In this document: positions 6,931 through 13,894 of the stretch, in pieces
How the letters are laid out: each line of letters opens with the position of its first letter
How positions within the stretch are numbered: position 1 is the first letter of the stretch
IMG/VR virus record: IMGVR_UViG_3300025889_000571
Span: 1-31,539 of that record
DNA: 31,539 nucleotides
Reading direction: 5' to 3' (one strand)
From: a virus
Translations under genes and position numbers: made by a program
Notes under the pieces: generated by a model
What the model saw: the letters and a program-made list of their open reading frames with translations, nothing else
Database searches by the model: none
What the model was told of the DNA's origin: nothing

Positions 6931-7605
6931 ATGAGCGGATGGATAAAATTGCACCGATCACTTAAAGATTGGGAATGGTACGATGACCACAATGCATGTC
7001 GATTGCTGGTGCATCTGTTGATCTCGGTCAATTACGAGGAGAAAAAATGGAAAGGGATCACCATCCCTCCAGGGAGTATGATCACCTCATTCGACAAACT
7101 TGCAAACGATCTTGGATTGACACCCAAACAAATACGAGGAGCGATGCAGAAATTGGAAAACTCCGGAGAAACGGCACGAGAAAGGGCACGAGGAGGGCAG
7201 TTGGTATCCCTTGTAAAATGGGATAAATTGCAAGGAGGAGACGATGAGGAGGGCACGAACTTGGGCAGAGGGAGGGCAGAGCGAGGGCAGATGGAGGGCA
7301 GACAGAGGGCAACAACTAAAGAAATAAAGAAGAGAAAGAATATAAAGAAAGAAAAAGAAGAGATGGTGAGACCATCGGTCGAGGAGGTGATGGAGTATTT
7401 TGAGGTCAATGGATATGATCCGGAGAAAGGGAGAAATGCATTTCGGTACTATGCCGAATTAGATTGGAGGGATGCCAAAGGCAATCAAGTACGATCCTGG
7501 AAAGCCAAAATGAATGCCGTTTGGTTCAAGGAGGAAAACAAACTCACCGCCAAAACCAACCGGATCAACATCATCGATCAAGCCAGGCACGATTTTAATT
7601 CCTAA
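6931..7605 (+). CDS. Replication initiator / replisome organiser-like protein carrying an internal iteron origin
   Basis: 224 residues from ATG 6931. Residues about 1-95 form a winged-helix domain (MSGWIKLHRSLKDWEWYDD, then TSFDKLANDLGLTPKQIRGA as the helix-turn-helix), as in phage DnaD-like replisome organisers. Residues 100-150 are a low-complexity basic linker that coincides with 11-bp DNA iterons and an A-rich tract. The C-terminal part (VMEYFEVNGYDPEKG, YYAELDWRDAKG, RSWKAKMNAVWF) is the conserved end of such proteins, probably the helicase-loading part. An initiator gene holding its own origin parallels lambda O. The gene follows a terminator-like leader and precedes other replication-type genes. 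The exact family is moderate; the replication role is well supported by context. Confidence 0.7.
   Translation: MSGWIKLHRSLKDWEWYDDHNACRLLVHLLISVNYEEKKWKGITIPPGSMITSFDKLANDLGLTPKQIRGAMQKLENSGETARERARGGQLVSLVKWDKLQGGDDEEGTNLGRGRAERGQMEGRQRATTKEIKKRKNIKKEKEEMVRPSVEEVMEYFEVNGYDPEKGRNAFRYYAELDWRDAKGNQVRSWKAKMNAVWFKEENKLTAKTNRINIIDQARHDFNS
7184..7362 (+). repeat. Iteron array and A-rich tract: candidate replication origin
   Basis: GGGCA occurs at 7184, 7195, 7251, 7263, 7274, 7285, 7296 and 7307. From 7263 the unit is a tandem 11-mer GGGCAGAnnGA, four full copies plus a partial one, and the earlier copies are near-phased with it. Because 11 is not a multiple of three the repeat does not give a peptide repeat, so selection is on the DNA. 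An A-rich purine tract (about 7311-7362) follows directly, as an unwinding element would. The layout matches lambda-type origins inside the initiator gene. Confidence 0.7.
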
Positions 7606-7615
7606 AATTGCGAAA

Positions 7616-8386
7616 ATGAACACACAACTCATCCAGCGGTCAGACCTGGAACACCATCCACAATTCAAAAAGCAATCACCGGTCATCCGGGATGCCATGA
7701 TCTCCCATGTGGAGGGAGTGCCATTGATGGGAGATGCACGAGAGAAATTTGTGATCTCCGAAATCGCAAAGGCATCCACACGATGCGGTCAAAACGAGAT
7801 GCCCGGAGAGAGGTATTTCCTCCTCCGCAAAGACCTTGAGCATTACATCCAATCGAATTGTGCCACATGGAAAGCCGATCAGCTATCCAACGCATTTCGG
7901 GATGGTGCGATGAGAGATCCCGACCGATCCCTCACGATCAACACATTCATCCGCTGGATAAAGCACTACGATGAGCATGTGCGGAGAATTGCACTCCATG
8001 AGTTGAGGTCATTGGACAAGAAAAAGGAGAGGGAGCAATTCAAGGTGAGTGAATTATCGTCTGACAAACGAAAGGCATTCATCCGATCGGCATTCGACCG
8101 CTGGAAAAAAGGCAACAAAAAAGGATTGTCGGTCGTGTACGATTATCTCACCGAGGAGAAATTGATTGAGATCTCGGTCAAAGAGCGGTGGCGGTACATT
8201 TATGAGAGCGCAGAGGCATTGACCAAATCCCTCAAGGAGCAAAATGAGGGGATGATGATGTCATTTGTCCGCATCCGGATGCATCAGATCAAAGGCATCA
8301 AGGAAAATGAACCATTATCCGTTCCGGGTTTCGTCAAAGTGGAGGCACAAACCAGGATCGTTGAGGATTATTTCCGGACATTATGA
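7616..8386 (+). CDS. Hypothetical helical protein of the replication block
   Basis: 256 residues from ATG 7616, ten bases after the initiator stop, with an A-rich leader. The frame is open from 7514 within the initiator gene, but the upstream part is a shadow. Mostly alpha-helical and charged; notable segments are MPGERYFLLRKDLEHYIQS, TINTFIRWIKHYDEH and a basic SSDKRKAFIRSAFDRWKKG. No Walker motif is visible, so it is not an obvious ATPase loader. Position after the initiator and ATGA coupling to the PAPS-reductase-like gene suggest a DNA-metabolism accessory role. Family not recognised. Confidence 0.65.
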   Translation: MNTQLIQRSDLEHHPQFKKQSPVIRDAMISHVEGVPLMGDAREKFVISEIAKASTRCGQNEMPGERYFLLRKDLEHYIQSNCATWKADQLSNAFRDGAMRDPDRSLTINTFIRWIKHYDEHVRRIALHELRSLDKKKEREQFKVSELSSDKRKAFIRSAFDRWKKGNKKGLSVVYDYLTEEKLIEISVKERWRYIYESAEALTKSLKEQNEGMMMSFVRIRMHQIKGIKENEPLSVPGFVKVEAQTRIVEDYFRTL

Positions 8387-9237
8387 GTGACATGATCACA
8401 TGCACCAGCATCTCCGGTGGTCGTACCTCCGGATATGTGGCATCCAAGTATCCATCGGATCACAATGTCTTTGCTTTGGTACGCACAAGCGATCCAATTT
8501 GCAAATATCCGGATGCAACATTGCGGAAAAGAGTTGAGGATCGAATACAAAAACCATTTGTCGGTACTCTTGAGGATGATCTCATCATTCAAACCATATT
8601 TGATTTGGAGCAACACATTGGGCGTGAAATCAGTTGGGTGAGCGGTATCACATATGATGAAATCGTTGATACCAAAGGTGGATGGTTGCCCAACAAGTTG
8701 CATCGATATTGCACAACCTGGATGAAACTCACTCCGATATTTTATTGGTGGGCGGAGCATATCGGTGAACCGGTACAAATGCAAATTGGATTCCGAGCAA
8801 ATGAAGGGAGAAGAGCCAAAAAGATGATGGACAAGACCAACAAAAATGGATTGCTGGAATTCAAAGCGACATTCGGTAAAAATTCAAGAGGACAAAACAA
8901 ATGGGAGCAAGTAGAATGGCAAAAGCCATCATTCCCATTGATCGACAATGGCATTTTTAAGGATCAGATTCAAGCGTATTGGGACAAACACACCGATGTT
9001 GAATTTGCTCCATTCAATAATTGTGTGGGATGTTTTCACCGCAATCCCATATTCCTCCGCAAAATGGCTGATGAGCATCCAAACAAAATGGAATGGTTCG
9101 CCAAACAAGAGGAGAGAGAGAGCAAAGGTCAATGGAGATCCGATGTGAAATATCGGGACATCATCAAATCCAAATTGCAAATGGAATTGTCATTTGACGA
9201 TTTCAGCGATTGTGATTCGGGATATTGCGGAATGTGA
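8383..9237 (+). CDS. PAPS reductase-like PP-loop ATP pyrophosphatase family protein
   Basis: 284 residues, ATGA-coupled to the previous gene. The N-terminal SGGRTS (residues 11-16) is the PP-loop that binds ATP in the PAPS reductase/ATP sulfurylase/DndC superfamily. RYCTTWMK (108-115) is the family RxCTxxxK motif. A CVGC pair (Cys214, Cys217) plus Cys277 and Cys282 near the C-terminus could bind an Fe-S cluster or zinc. Such genes are frequent in phages and usually annotated as phosphoadenosine phosphosulfate reductase, but no sulfate-assimilation partner is present here. A role in nucleotide or nucleic-acid modification is possible and unproven. The neighbouring VRR-NUC nuclease overlaps its stop by one base. 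Confidence 0.75.
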   Translation: MSDMITCTSISGGRTSGYVASKYPSDHNVFALVRTSDPICKYPDATLRKRVEDRIQKPFVGTLEDDLIIQTIFDLEQHIGREISWVSGITYDEIVDTKGGWLPNKLHRYCTTWMKLTPIFYWWAEHIGEPVQMQIGFRANEGRRAKKMMDKTNKNGLLEFKATFGKNSRGQNKWEQVEWQKPSFPLIDNGIFKDQIQAYWDKHTDVEFAPFNNCVGCFHRNPIFLRKMADEHPNKMEWFAKQEERESKGQWRSDVKYRDIIKSKLQMELSFDDFSDCDSGYCGM

Positions 9238-9596
9238 TGAGAGAGGAGGAGCATCACATCCAGGTGGCATGTGTCAATTGGTTTCGCTATCAATTCCCAC
9301 AATACCGGACAAATCTCTTTGCCATCCCGAATGGTGGGCATCGACACCGAGTTGTGGCATCCAAACTCAAAGCGGAGGGAATGACCGCTGGTGTCTCTGA
9401 TCTGATCCTCATGGTTGCAAGGCATGACCATCATGGATTGTGCATTGAAATGAAAACGCCAAAAGGGAGACAATCAGACACACAAAAGGCATGGGAGGAG
9501 GTGGTGACCGATGCCGGATATCTGTATTGTATCGCTCGATCCCTCGATGAATTCCAATCAATCATCAACACATACCTCATCGATGCGGAACATTGA
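9237..9596 (+). CDS. VRR-NUC domain nuclease
   Basis: 119 residues from ATG 9237, sharing one base with the previous stop (a TTG at 9225 is the only longer start). The whole protein is a VRR-NUC domain: an N-terminal EEEHHIQ helix, IPNGGHRH with a glycine turn, GVSDLIL with Asp55, and IEMKTPKGRQS with Glu71-x-Lys73 forming the PD-(D/E)xK core. Stand-alone VRR-NUC proteins are common in phages and are thought to cut branched DNA such as replication or packaging junctions. Small size and catalytic residues are as expected for the family. It lies in the replication-to-packaging block. Confidence 0.85.
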   Translation: MREEEHHIQVACVNWFRYQFPQYRTNLFAIPNGGHRHRVVASKLKAEGMTAGVSDLILMVARHDHHGLCIEMKTPKGRQSDTQKAWEEVVTDAGYLYCIARSLDEFQSIINTYLIDAEH

Positions 9597-9993
9597 ACAC
9601 GATAAGATCGGGACGATGAAAGTGATCTTGATGAATGCCATTTGGATCATGCAAATCCCTCTGATGGATCTGATCTCACCATCTCGGAAAAGAAAGATTG
9701 TGACATGTCGAATGATCATCACCGACATTGCACTCCGGTATCAGATCAGTATGGTATCGATCGGGGCAATGCTCAACCGGGATCACTCATCCATCAGCTA
9801 TTGCGCTAAAAAGCATCAAGATTTCATGGACACCGATGCCCAATATCGGGAATGGCACTCTCTTATCCTGGAGAGCATCAAAGAATCGGAGTGCAGAAAT
9901 CTCATGGATCAATGGAATGCATGGTATGTGGAATCCCCGATACCCAAACAACCATCGGTGCAAGAGTTGTTGCATCTGTATGTGGAGAGGTAA
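9583..9993 (+). CDS. DnaA domain IV-like DNA-binding protein
   Basis: 136 residues if started at ATG 9583, overlapping the nuclease gene by 14 bases; ATG 9616 is an alternative. Residues about 40-85 match the C-terminal DNA-binding domain of DnaA: a helix ending in IITDIALRYQ, then MVSIGAMLNRDHSSISYC, where NRDHSS (Asp67, His68) corresponds to the DnaA-box-reading GRDHST signature. There is no AAA+ domain. A stand-alone domain IV could bind the phage origin 2.3 kb upstream or compete for host DnaA boxes. The tail (MDQWNAWYVESPIPKQP) is of unknown function. A promoter box follows the gene. Confidence 0.7.
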   Translation: MRNIEHDKIGTMKVILMNAIWIMQIPLMDLISPSRKRKIVTCRMIITDIALRYQISMVSIGAMLNRDHSSISYCAKKHQDFMDTDAQYREWHSLILESIKESECRNLMDQWNAWYVESPIPKQPSVQELLHLYVER

Positions 9994-10008
9994 TTCACAC
10001 CAATTGCA

Positions 10009-10016
10009 TAATTTTG
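10009..10016 (+). promoter_or_regulatory. TAnnTTTG -7 promoter box before 10035
   Basis: TAATTTTG matches the Bacteroidetes -7 consensus exactly and lies in the 41-bp gap after 9993, with an A-rich leader to ATG 10035. No good -33 TTTG is visible at the usual distance. Confidence 0.45.
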
Positions 10017-10034
10017 AACAACTAAACAATCAAC

Positions 10035-10451
10035 ATGGCAAGAAGAGGCAGAAAACCCAAAGGTGCTGGAGATGTGGTCGAGAAGATCACCAAAGCCACC
10101 GGAATCAAAAAAGTGGTCGAGATATTTTCCGAGGCAACCGGGATCGATTGCGGATGTGAGGAGAGGAAAGAGAAATTGAATAAACTCTTTCCGTACAAAT
10201 ATCCCAAATGCATGACCGCTGATCAATTCCATCTCTATTCGGAATACAAAGCGACACGCACCAAAACGCTCTCCAGCATCCAACAAGAATTCATCGCATC
10301 TCTTCATGCTGATCTCTTCCAACATCAGAAATACAAGCCATGCACATGTGATCCCAAAGCATGGATGACGATGGTTCACGATCTCGACAAGATGCATGGT
10401 CAATATGAAAGCGATATCCAGGATGAGCGAAAGAGAGGAGGTCAGAATTGA
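10035..10451 (+). CDS. Conserved Bacteroidetes phage protein with Cys pairs
   Basis: 138 residues from ATG 10035. The N-terminus is basic (MARRGRKPKGAGD) followed by VEKITKATGIKKVV and DCGCEERKEKLNKLFP, a stretch I recognise from hypothetical proteins of Bacteroidetes phages and prophages. Cys39 and Cys41 (by count about there) plus a later CTC near residue 110 could bind zinc. The remainder (MTADQFHLYSEYKATRT) is helical. It precedes the ParB-like gene, which starts inside its end. Function unknown; the position before terminase suggests DNA transactions or packaging. Confidence 0.65.
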   Translation: MARRGRKPKGAGDVVEKITKATGIKKVVEIFSEATGIDCGCEERKEKLNKLFPYKYPKCMTADQFHLYSEYKATRTKTLSSIQQEFIASLHADLFQHQKYKPCTCDPKAWMTMVHDLDKMHGQYESDIQDERKRGGQN

Positions 10452-10971
10452 GCATGACATCATCGATCTCGATGACCTCACATGCCATCCGCACAATCCC
10501 CGATTGATACGCAAAAAGAAATTCAGCGATCTCCAAAAATCACTCAAGGAGGATATGTGGATGATGTCGGTGAATCAGATCATCATCGATGAGAGCAATG
10601 TGATATTGTCCGGCAACCAACGAGTGAGAGCATTGAGAAAGATGGGCATCCAAAATGCACCGGTGATGCGTTTGATAGGAGCATCGGAGGAGCAGAAAAA
10701 GAGACTCCTATACAAGATCAATGACCATCATGGAGAGTACGATCCCGATATGGTTGCAAATGATTATGATGTGGTCGACATGGACAATCTGAAACACTAT
10801 GGAAACGAGTTGGAGAAAATGAATTCAACTCTGATGGAGCAGAATATCCGCATTGTGCTGGAATATTCAGAGGAGAAACACGATGAGGTCATCTCCAAAT
10901 TGGAGGAATCGGAGGAATCGTACTCCGACCAGGTATATCAACTGATCACCAACCGGACATCCACCACATGA
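10423..10971 (+). CDS. ParB/Spo0J N-terminal domain (ParB-like nuclease fold) protein
   Basis: 182 residues from ATG 10423, overlapping the previous gene by 29 bases (an earlier ATG at 10396 is possible). The core is a ParB N-domain: IDLDDLTCHPHNPR at the start, LQKSLKEDMWMMSVNQIIID, then ILSGNQRVRALRKMG, which is the GxxRxxA-type CTP/DNA-binding loop. The C-terminal third is helical and acidic (EKHDEVISKLEESEE). In phages this domain is often fused to a DNA methyltransferase; here it stands alone beside the terminase genes. It may act on DNA end recognition or packaging. The partition partner ParA is absent. ATGA overlap with the next reading frame. Confidence 0.75.
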   Translation: MSEREEVRIEHDIIDLDDLTCHPHNPRLIRKKKFSDLQKSLKEDMWMMSVNQIIIDESNVILSGNQRVRALRKMGIQNAPVMRLIGASEEQKKRLLYKINDHHGEYDPDMVANDYDVVDMDNLKHYGNELEKMNSTLMEQNIRIVLEYSEEKHDEVISKLEESEESYSDQVYQLITNRTSTT

Positions 10972-10972
10972 G

Positions 10973-11092
10973 ATGTCCAGGAGACCATATCAATTCAAAC
11001 TCGACTATTGTTTCCGATGCAAAGCGGTCACGCTATTTCGCAAAAAGGAATGTCAGATGTGCAAAATGAACCTAAACACCAAAGAGAGATGA
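10973..11092 (+). CDS. 39-residue zinc-ribbon protein
   Basis: A short frame beginning two bases after the ParB-like stop. Residues 12-31 contain two CxxC pairs (Cys13/Cys16 in CFRCK, Cys27/Cys30 in CQMCK) ten residues apart between basic segments, a compact zinc ribbon. It ends NTKER at TGA 11090-11092. Such mini zinc-ribbon proteins lie near terminase genes in many phages and may assist DNA recognition. A competing frame from ATG 10968 (ATGA-coupled, 34 codons) has only one weak Cys pattern and is less convincing. Confidence 0.55.
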   Translation: MSRRPYQFKLDYCFRCKAVTLFRKKECQMCKMNLNTKER

Positions 11093-11214
11093 TGCAGATA
11101 TGCACCATTGACTCCCTCAAACGGCAACAACGATGCAAACACACATCAAATGCGATCTCCTCCCAAAGGGATGCGATTGTGGAATCACCGAAATTCAAAA
11201 ATGCCAAAGCATGA
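11089..11214 (+). CDS. Possible small ORF between zinc ribbon and terminase small subunit
   Basis: 41 residues (MMQICTIDSLKRQQRC ...), with its start overlapping the zinc-ribbon stop and its stop forming ATGA with the terminase start at 11211, so the coupling pattern of the operon is kept. It is basic and has no motif. The same bases are also open in another frame from 11133, which would add a Cys-rich N-terminus (CDLLPKGCDCGITEIQKC) to the terminase small subunit. Only one is probably used, so confidence is low. Confidence 0.3.
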   Translation: MMQICTIDSLKRQQRCKHTSNAISSQRDAIVESPKFKNAKA

Positions 11215-11585
11215 CAACGGAAAAGGAAAGAGAGCAGATGGTTGAGGAGATCATTGAGATCGTCAACAGAAAGAAAATCAAACGATTCTCCCATGTGTTC
11301 AACACATTCACAAAGATCTCCCTCCGAACTGCATACAATTATGGATTTCACGAATTGCATGAGATAAAAGATGCGATCGAGAAACAACGAGAGAAAGCAA
11401 AGCAATACCTCCTCGATTCCTGGATCACATCCGACAATCCCACACTCAACATCTCTGCCATGAGATTATTGGCTGATTCGGATGAACACCGGAAATTGAA
11501 TCAAAATTACATCGACCACACCACCGGTGATGAGAAAATCAGCACCATCAATGTTGTGGTGCATAATAAAAAAGACGATGAGTGA
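11211..11585 (+). CDS. Terminase small subunit-like DNA-packaging protein
   Basis: 124 residues from ATG 11211 (ATGA with the small ORF); a start at 11133 is the alternative and would add 26 Cys-containing residues. Helical throughout: EQMVEEIIEIVNRKKI, a helix-turn-helix-like ISLRTAYNYGFHEL, then KQYLLDSWITSDNPTLNISAMRLLADSDEHRKL, resembling Bacteroidetes phage small terminases (SDN-x-T ... A-x-x-LLA pattern). Immediately before TerL. Its expected role is to recognise pac/cos DNA and load the large subunit. It overlaps the tiny membrane ORF by 8 bases. Confidence 0.6.
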   Translation: MTTEKEREQMVEEIIEIVNRKKIKRFSHVFNTFTKISLRTAYNYGFHELHEIKDAIEKQREKAKQYLLDSWITSDNPTLNISAMRLLADSDEHRKLNQNYIDHTTGDEKISTINVVVHNKKDDE

Positions 11586-11670
11586 CAATTCAATTATGGG
11601 CATGATGGTCGTTGTGGTGGTGAGTGTGCTGGTTTTGATTTGGTACATGGTGAGACAATGCGATGAATGA
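11578..11670 (+). CDS. 30-residue single-pass membrane peptide overlapping TerS and TerL
   Basis: ATG 11578 to TGA 11668-11670. After MSDNS the peptide is an almost pure hydrophobic helix (IMGMMVVVVVSVLVLIWYM) followed by VRQCDE. It overlaps the small terminase gene by 8 bases and TerL by ATGA, filling the only gap between them exactly, which supports translation. Possible roles are a membrane modulator such as a holin-like or superinfection factor, but nothing beyond the membrane helix can be said. Confidence 0.5.
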   Translation: MSDNSIMGMMVVVVVSVLVLIWYMVRQCDE

Positions 11671-12824
11671 GATCTGTTGATTTCAACACCTCCTGGATCT
11701 TTGCAGAGAATTACAATGCGACCGAGAGCATTGTGATCAATCAAGGTGGTGCACGATCCTCCAAAACATACTCGATCCTCCAAATGCTGATTGTCAAATG
11801 CATGGAGAATCGGGATCTGACCATCACCATTGTGCGGAAAACTCTCAAGGCACTCCGGTCAACTGCGATGCGTGATTTCTTTGACATCCTCAAATCGCAT
11901 GATCTGTATGTCCAGGATGACCATAATCGAACGGACAACATATATCAGTTGAACGGCAACCGAATTGAATTCATGGGGATGGATGATCCCCAAAAGCGGA
12001 GAGGAGCATCGAGGGATATACTATTCGCCAACGAGGTCAATGAACTGACCAAGGAGGATTGGATGCAATTGGAGATCCGCACAAGAGGTCAGATCTTCGC
12101 TGATTTCAATCCCTCGGATGAATTCCATTGGTTGTATACCGAGGTGATTCCACGATCAAAATTCATCAAATCCACATATCGTGACAATCCATTTTTGGAT
12201 GCAAAGGTGGTGGAACGCATCGAGCGATTGAAAGACACCGATCCGGAGGCATGGAGAGTCTATGGATTGGGAGAGAAAGCCATGTCGATGGATCTCATCT
12301 TTCCGAATTTCACCATCAGCGAAATTCCGGAGAGTGCAAAATTCCTTGCAAGAGGATGTGATTTTGGATTCACAAACGATCCCACCAGCATCATTGATGT
12401 GTACCGAGATGGGGATGATCTGTATTTCCATGAGCGGATGTACAAATGGGAGATGACCAATGCCGACATCCGAAAGGAGATGCAACTCCTGGAGATGGAT
12501 GTGCGATTGCCGATGTACTGCGATTCAGCAGATCCAAAGAGCATCGAGGAATTGTATCGGTTGGGAGTCAATGCAAAGCCATCGGACAAGGGAAAGGGAT
12601 CTATCATTGCCGGTATTCAATACCTCAAATCGTTTCACCTCCATGTGACCTCGGATTCCCACAACATGATCAAGGAGTTGCGGAATTACAAATGGCAAAA
12701 GGACAAGGAGGAGAAACGCATCAATGTCCCGGTGGACAATTTCAATCATTGCATCGATGCGATGAGGTATGCGGTATTCACCTCCCTCCATTCTAAAGGG
12801 AGCGGAAAGTATTTCATTCGATGA
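11667..12824 (+). CDS. terL: Terminase large subunit (Terminase_3 / PBSX type)
   Basis: 385 residues, ATGA-coupled. ATPase domain: Walker A GGARSSKT (27-34) and Walker B/catalytic Glu in DILFANEVNEL (about 116-126), followed by IFADFNPSD. Nuclease domain of the RNase H-like fold: CDFGFTNDP (about 231), YCDSADPKSI (about 285) and CIDAMRYA (about 362) supply the three metal-binding Asp residues. This enzyme drives DNA into the prohead and cuts it. Length is slightly short for the family but both domains are complete. Unlike the usual order, portal and capsid do not follow; tail genes do. Confidence 0.93.
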   Translation: MRSVDFNTSWIFAENYNATESIVINQGGARSSKTYSILQMLIVKCMENRDLTITIVRKTLKALRSTAMRDFFDILKSHDLYVQDDHNRTDNIYQLNGNRIEFMGMDDPQKRRGASRDILFANEVNELTKEDWMQLEIRTRGQIFADFNPSDEFHWLYTEVIPRSKFIKSTYRDNPFLDAKVVERIERLKDTDPEAWRVYGLGEKAMSMDLIFPNFTISEIPESAKFLARGCDFGFTNDPTSIIDVYRDGDDLYFHERMYKWEMTNADIRKEMQLLEMDVRLPMYCDSADPKSIEELYRLGVNAKPSDKGKGSIIAGIQYLKSFHLHVTSDSHNMIKELRNYKWQKDKEEKRINVPVDNFNHCIDAMRYAVFTSLHSKGSGKYFIR

Positions 12825-12848
12825 TATATTGCATCAAACAAAATACAC

Positions 12849-13112
12849 ATGACCATATTTCATCACACCGATGGGGACGATCAAATCATGATCGCTCGAC
12901 ATTTATCACCAGCAACGGCACAAAAGATCGTTGATCTCATGACCTCCGATGAGGAGGAGTCACGGATGACCATCTCACACGATGTCTCCATCAAGGAGAT
13001 CCCGGAGATCATCGGTATCATGTATCCATCGATGAATCAAACCATCGGAGATGTGCCGGAGGCAATACAACCACGACACATCCACGATTCAAGCCATACG
13101 GAAAATCCTTAA
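12849..13112 (+). CDS. Small hypothetical protein after terminase
   Basis: 87 residues from ATG 12849, with a 24-bp A/T-rich gap after TerL. Acidic, with a helix LSPATAQKIVDLMTSDEEE and a second region MTISHDVSIKEIPEIIGI. No cysteine motif or membrane helix. It sits between packaging and tail genes and has codon use like its neighbours. Family not recognised; a virion or assembly accessory is possible only by position. Confidence 0.55.
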   Translation: MTIFHHTDGDDQIMIARHLSPATAQKIVDLMTSDEEESRMTISHDVSIKEIPEIIGIMYPSMNQTIGDVPEAIQPRHIHDSSHTENP

Positions 13113-13121
13113 ATTTGACAA

Positions 13122-13850
13122 ATGGAATTGGAGGTCAGCATACCAAATGGATGGAATGAGATAACCATTTCCCAATACCGGGACATCGTGTCATTGCCCG
13201 ATGACATGTCCGAGGAGGAGCGACAAAATAAGATCCTCACCATCGTGTGTGGTGTGCCGGAGAAATTGCTGGAGAGCATCCCGGTGGCTGATCGGACAAT
13301 GATCATCACCAAACTCAATGAGGCAATCAATAAAGAGCCGAAATTCATCCGGAGATTCCATCACCGAGGGATCGAATATGGATTCATCCCGAATCTCGAT
13401 GACATCACATTCGGTGAATGGATAGACCTTGAGAAATATCAAGGAGAGATGACCAAGGTGCATCACCTCATCTCAATCCTATACCGACCAATCACCGAGG
13501 TCAGCGGAGATCGGTATGCGATCAGACCATACGATACAAAGCAAATGATCCCCGATGTGGATGATATCTCTGCGGAGATCCTGGTGGGTGCATCTGTTTT
13601 TTTTTATCGTTTAGGAATAGAATCCTCGATGTCTATTCTGAAATATTCCCACGAAAGAAAGACGAAGAGGAAGAGGAGCAGATTCCACAGATTGATGAAT
13701 CGCAATGGATCAAAGACAAATGGGGATGGTATATCGCAATCCATAGACTTTGTGAGGGAGATATCCGGAGAATTGATCAGATCACAACACTCTCCGCACA
13801 TAAGGTATTTTTGTGGCTCTCTTTTGAAAGCGATTGGTCTGAATTCGTAG
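13122..13850 (+). CDS. Tail-assembly type protein, zero-frame product (C-terminal part probably read in -1 frame)
   Basis: The zero frame encodes 242 residues from ATG 13122. Residues 1-160 look like a normal structural/assembly protein (ITISQYRDIVSLPDD, KILTIVCGVPEKLLE, GFIPNLDDITFGEWIDLEKY, ILYRPITE). At a nine-T run (13597-13605) the zero frame passes into a basic, Ser/Arg-rich tail that looks noncoding. The -1 frame instead continues into a sequence with protein character ending at 13894, giving 257 residues. The shift is either programmed, as in tail chaperones before tape-measure genes, or a one-base sequencing error in the homopolymer. The N-terminal half and the -1 tail together match the pattern of Bacteroidetes phage proteins of this position. 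Confidence 0.7.
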   Translation: MELEVSIPNGWNEITISQYRDIVSLPDDMSEEERQNKILTIVCGVPEKLLESIPVADRTMIITKLNEAINKEPKFIRRFHHRGIEYGFIPNLDDITFGEWIDLEKYQGEMTKVHHLISILYRPITEVSGDRYAIRPYDTKQMIPDVDDISAEILVGASVFFYRLGIESSMSILKYSHERKTKRKRSRFHRLMNRNGSKTNGDGISQSIDFVREISGELIRSQHSPHIRYFCGSLLKAIGLNS

Positions 13851-13894
13851 AAACGAAAAGGAAGAATGAGCAAACTATACGACATAATCGATAA
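13597..13894 (+). other. Frameshift site (T9) and -1-frame extension of the 13122 gene
   Basis: Nine Ts at 13597-13605 allow slippage of GTT TTT TTT TAT into the -1 frame. The -1 frame then reads FLSFRNRILDVYSEIFPRK, an acidic DEEEEEQ stretch, WIKDKWGWYIAIHRLCEGD and TLSAHKVFLWLSFESDW, stopping at TAA 13892-13894, 29 bases into the next gene. KWGWY ... GD-x-RR-x-D-x-IT is a motif I recall from tail proteins of Bacteroidetes phages, which is why I think this is the real C-terminus. Confidence 0.6.

Noticed and set aside
7184-7311. CRISPR-like or protein-repeat reading of the GGGCA array
   Set aside because: Units are 11 bp without spacers, and the period does not keep the reading frame, so neither fits; an iteron reading is better.
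9909-10547. 212-residue minus-strand open frame
   Set aside because: It lies opposite three well-supported + strand genes, lacks a leader, and all other genes are on +; codon-composition shadow.
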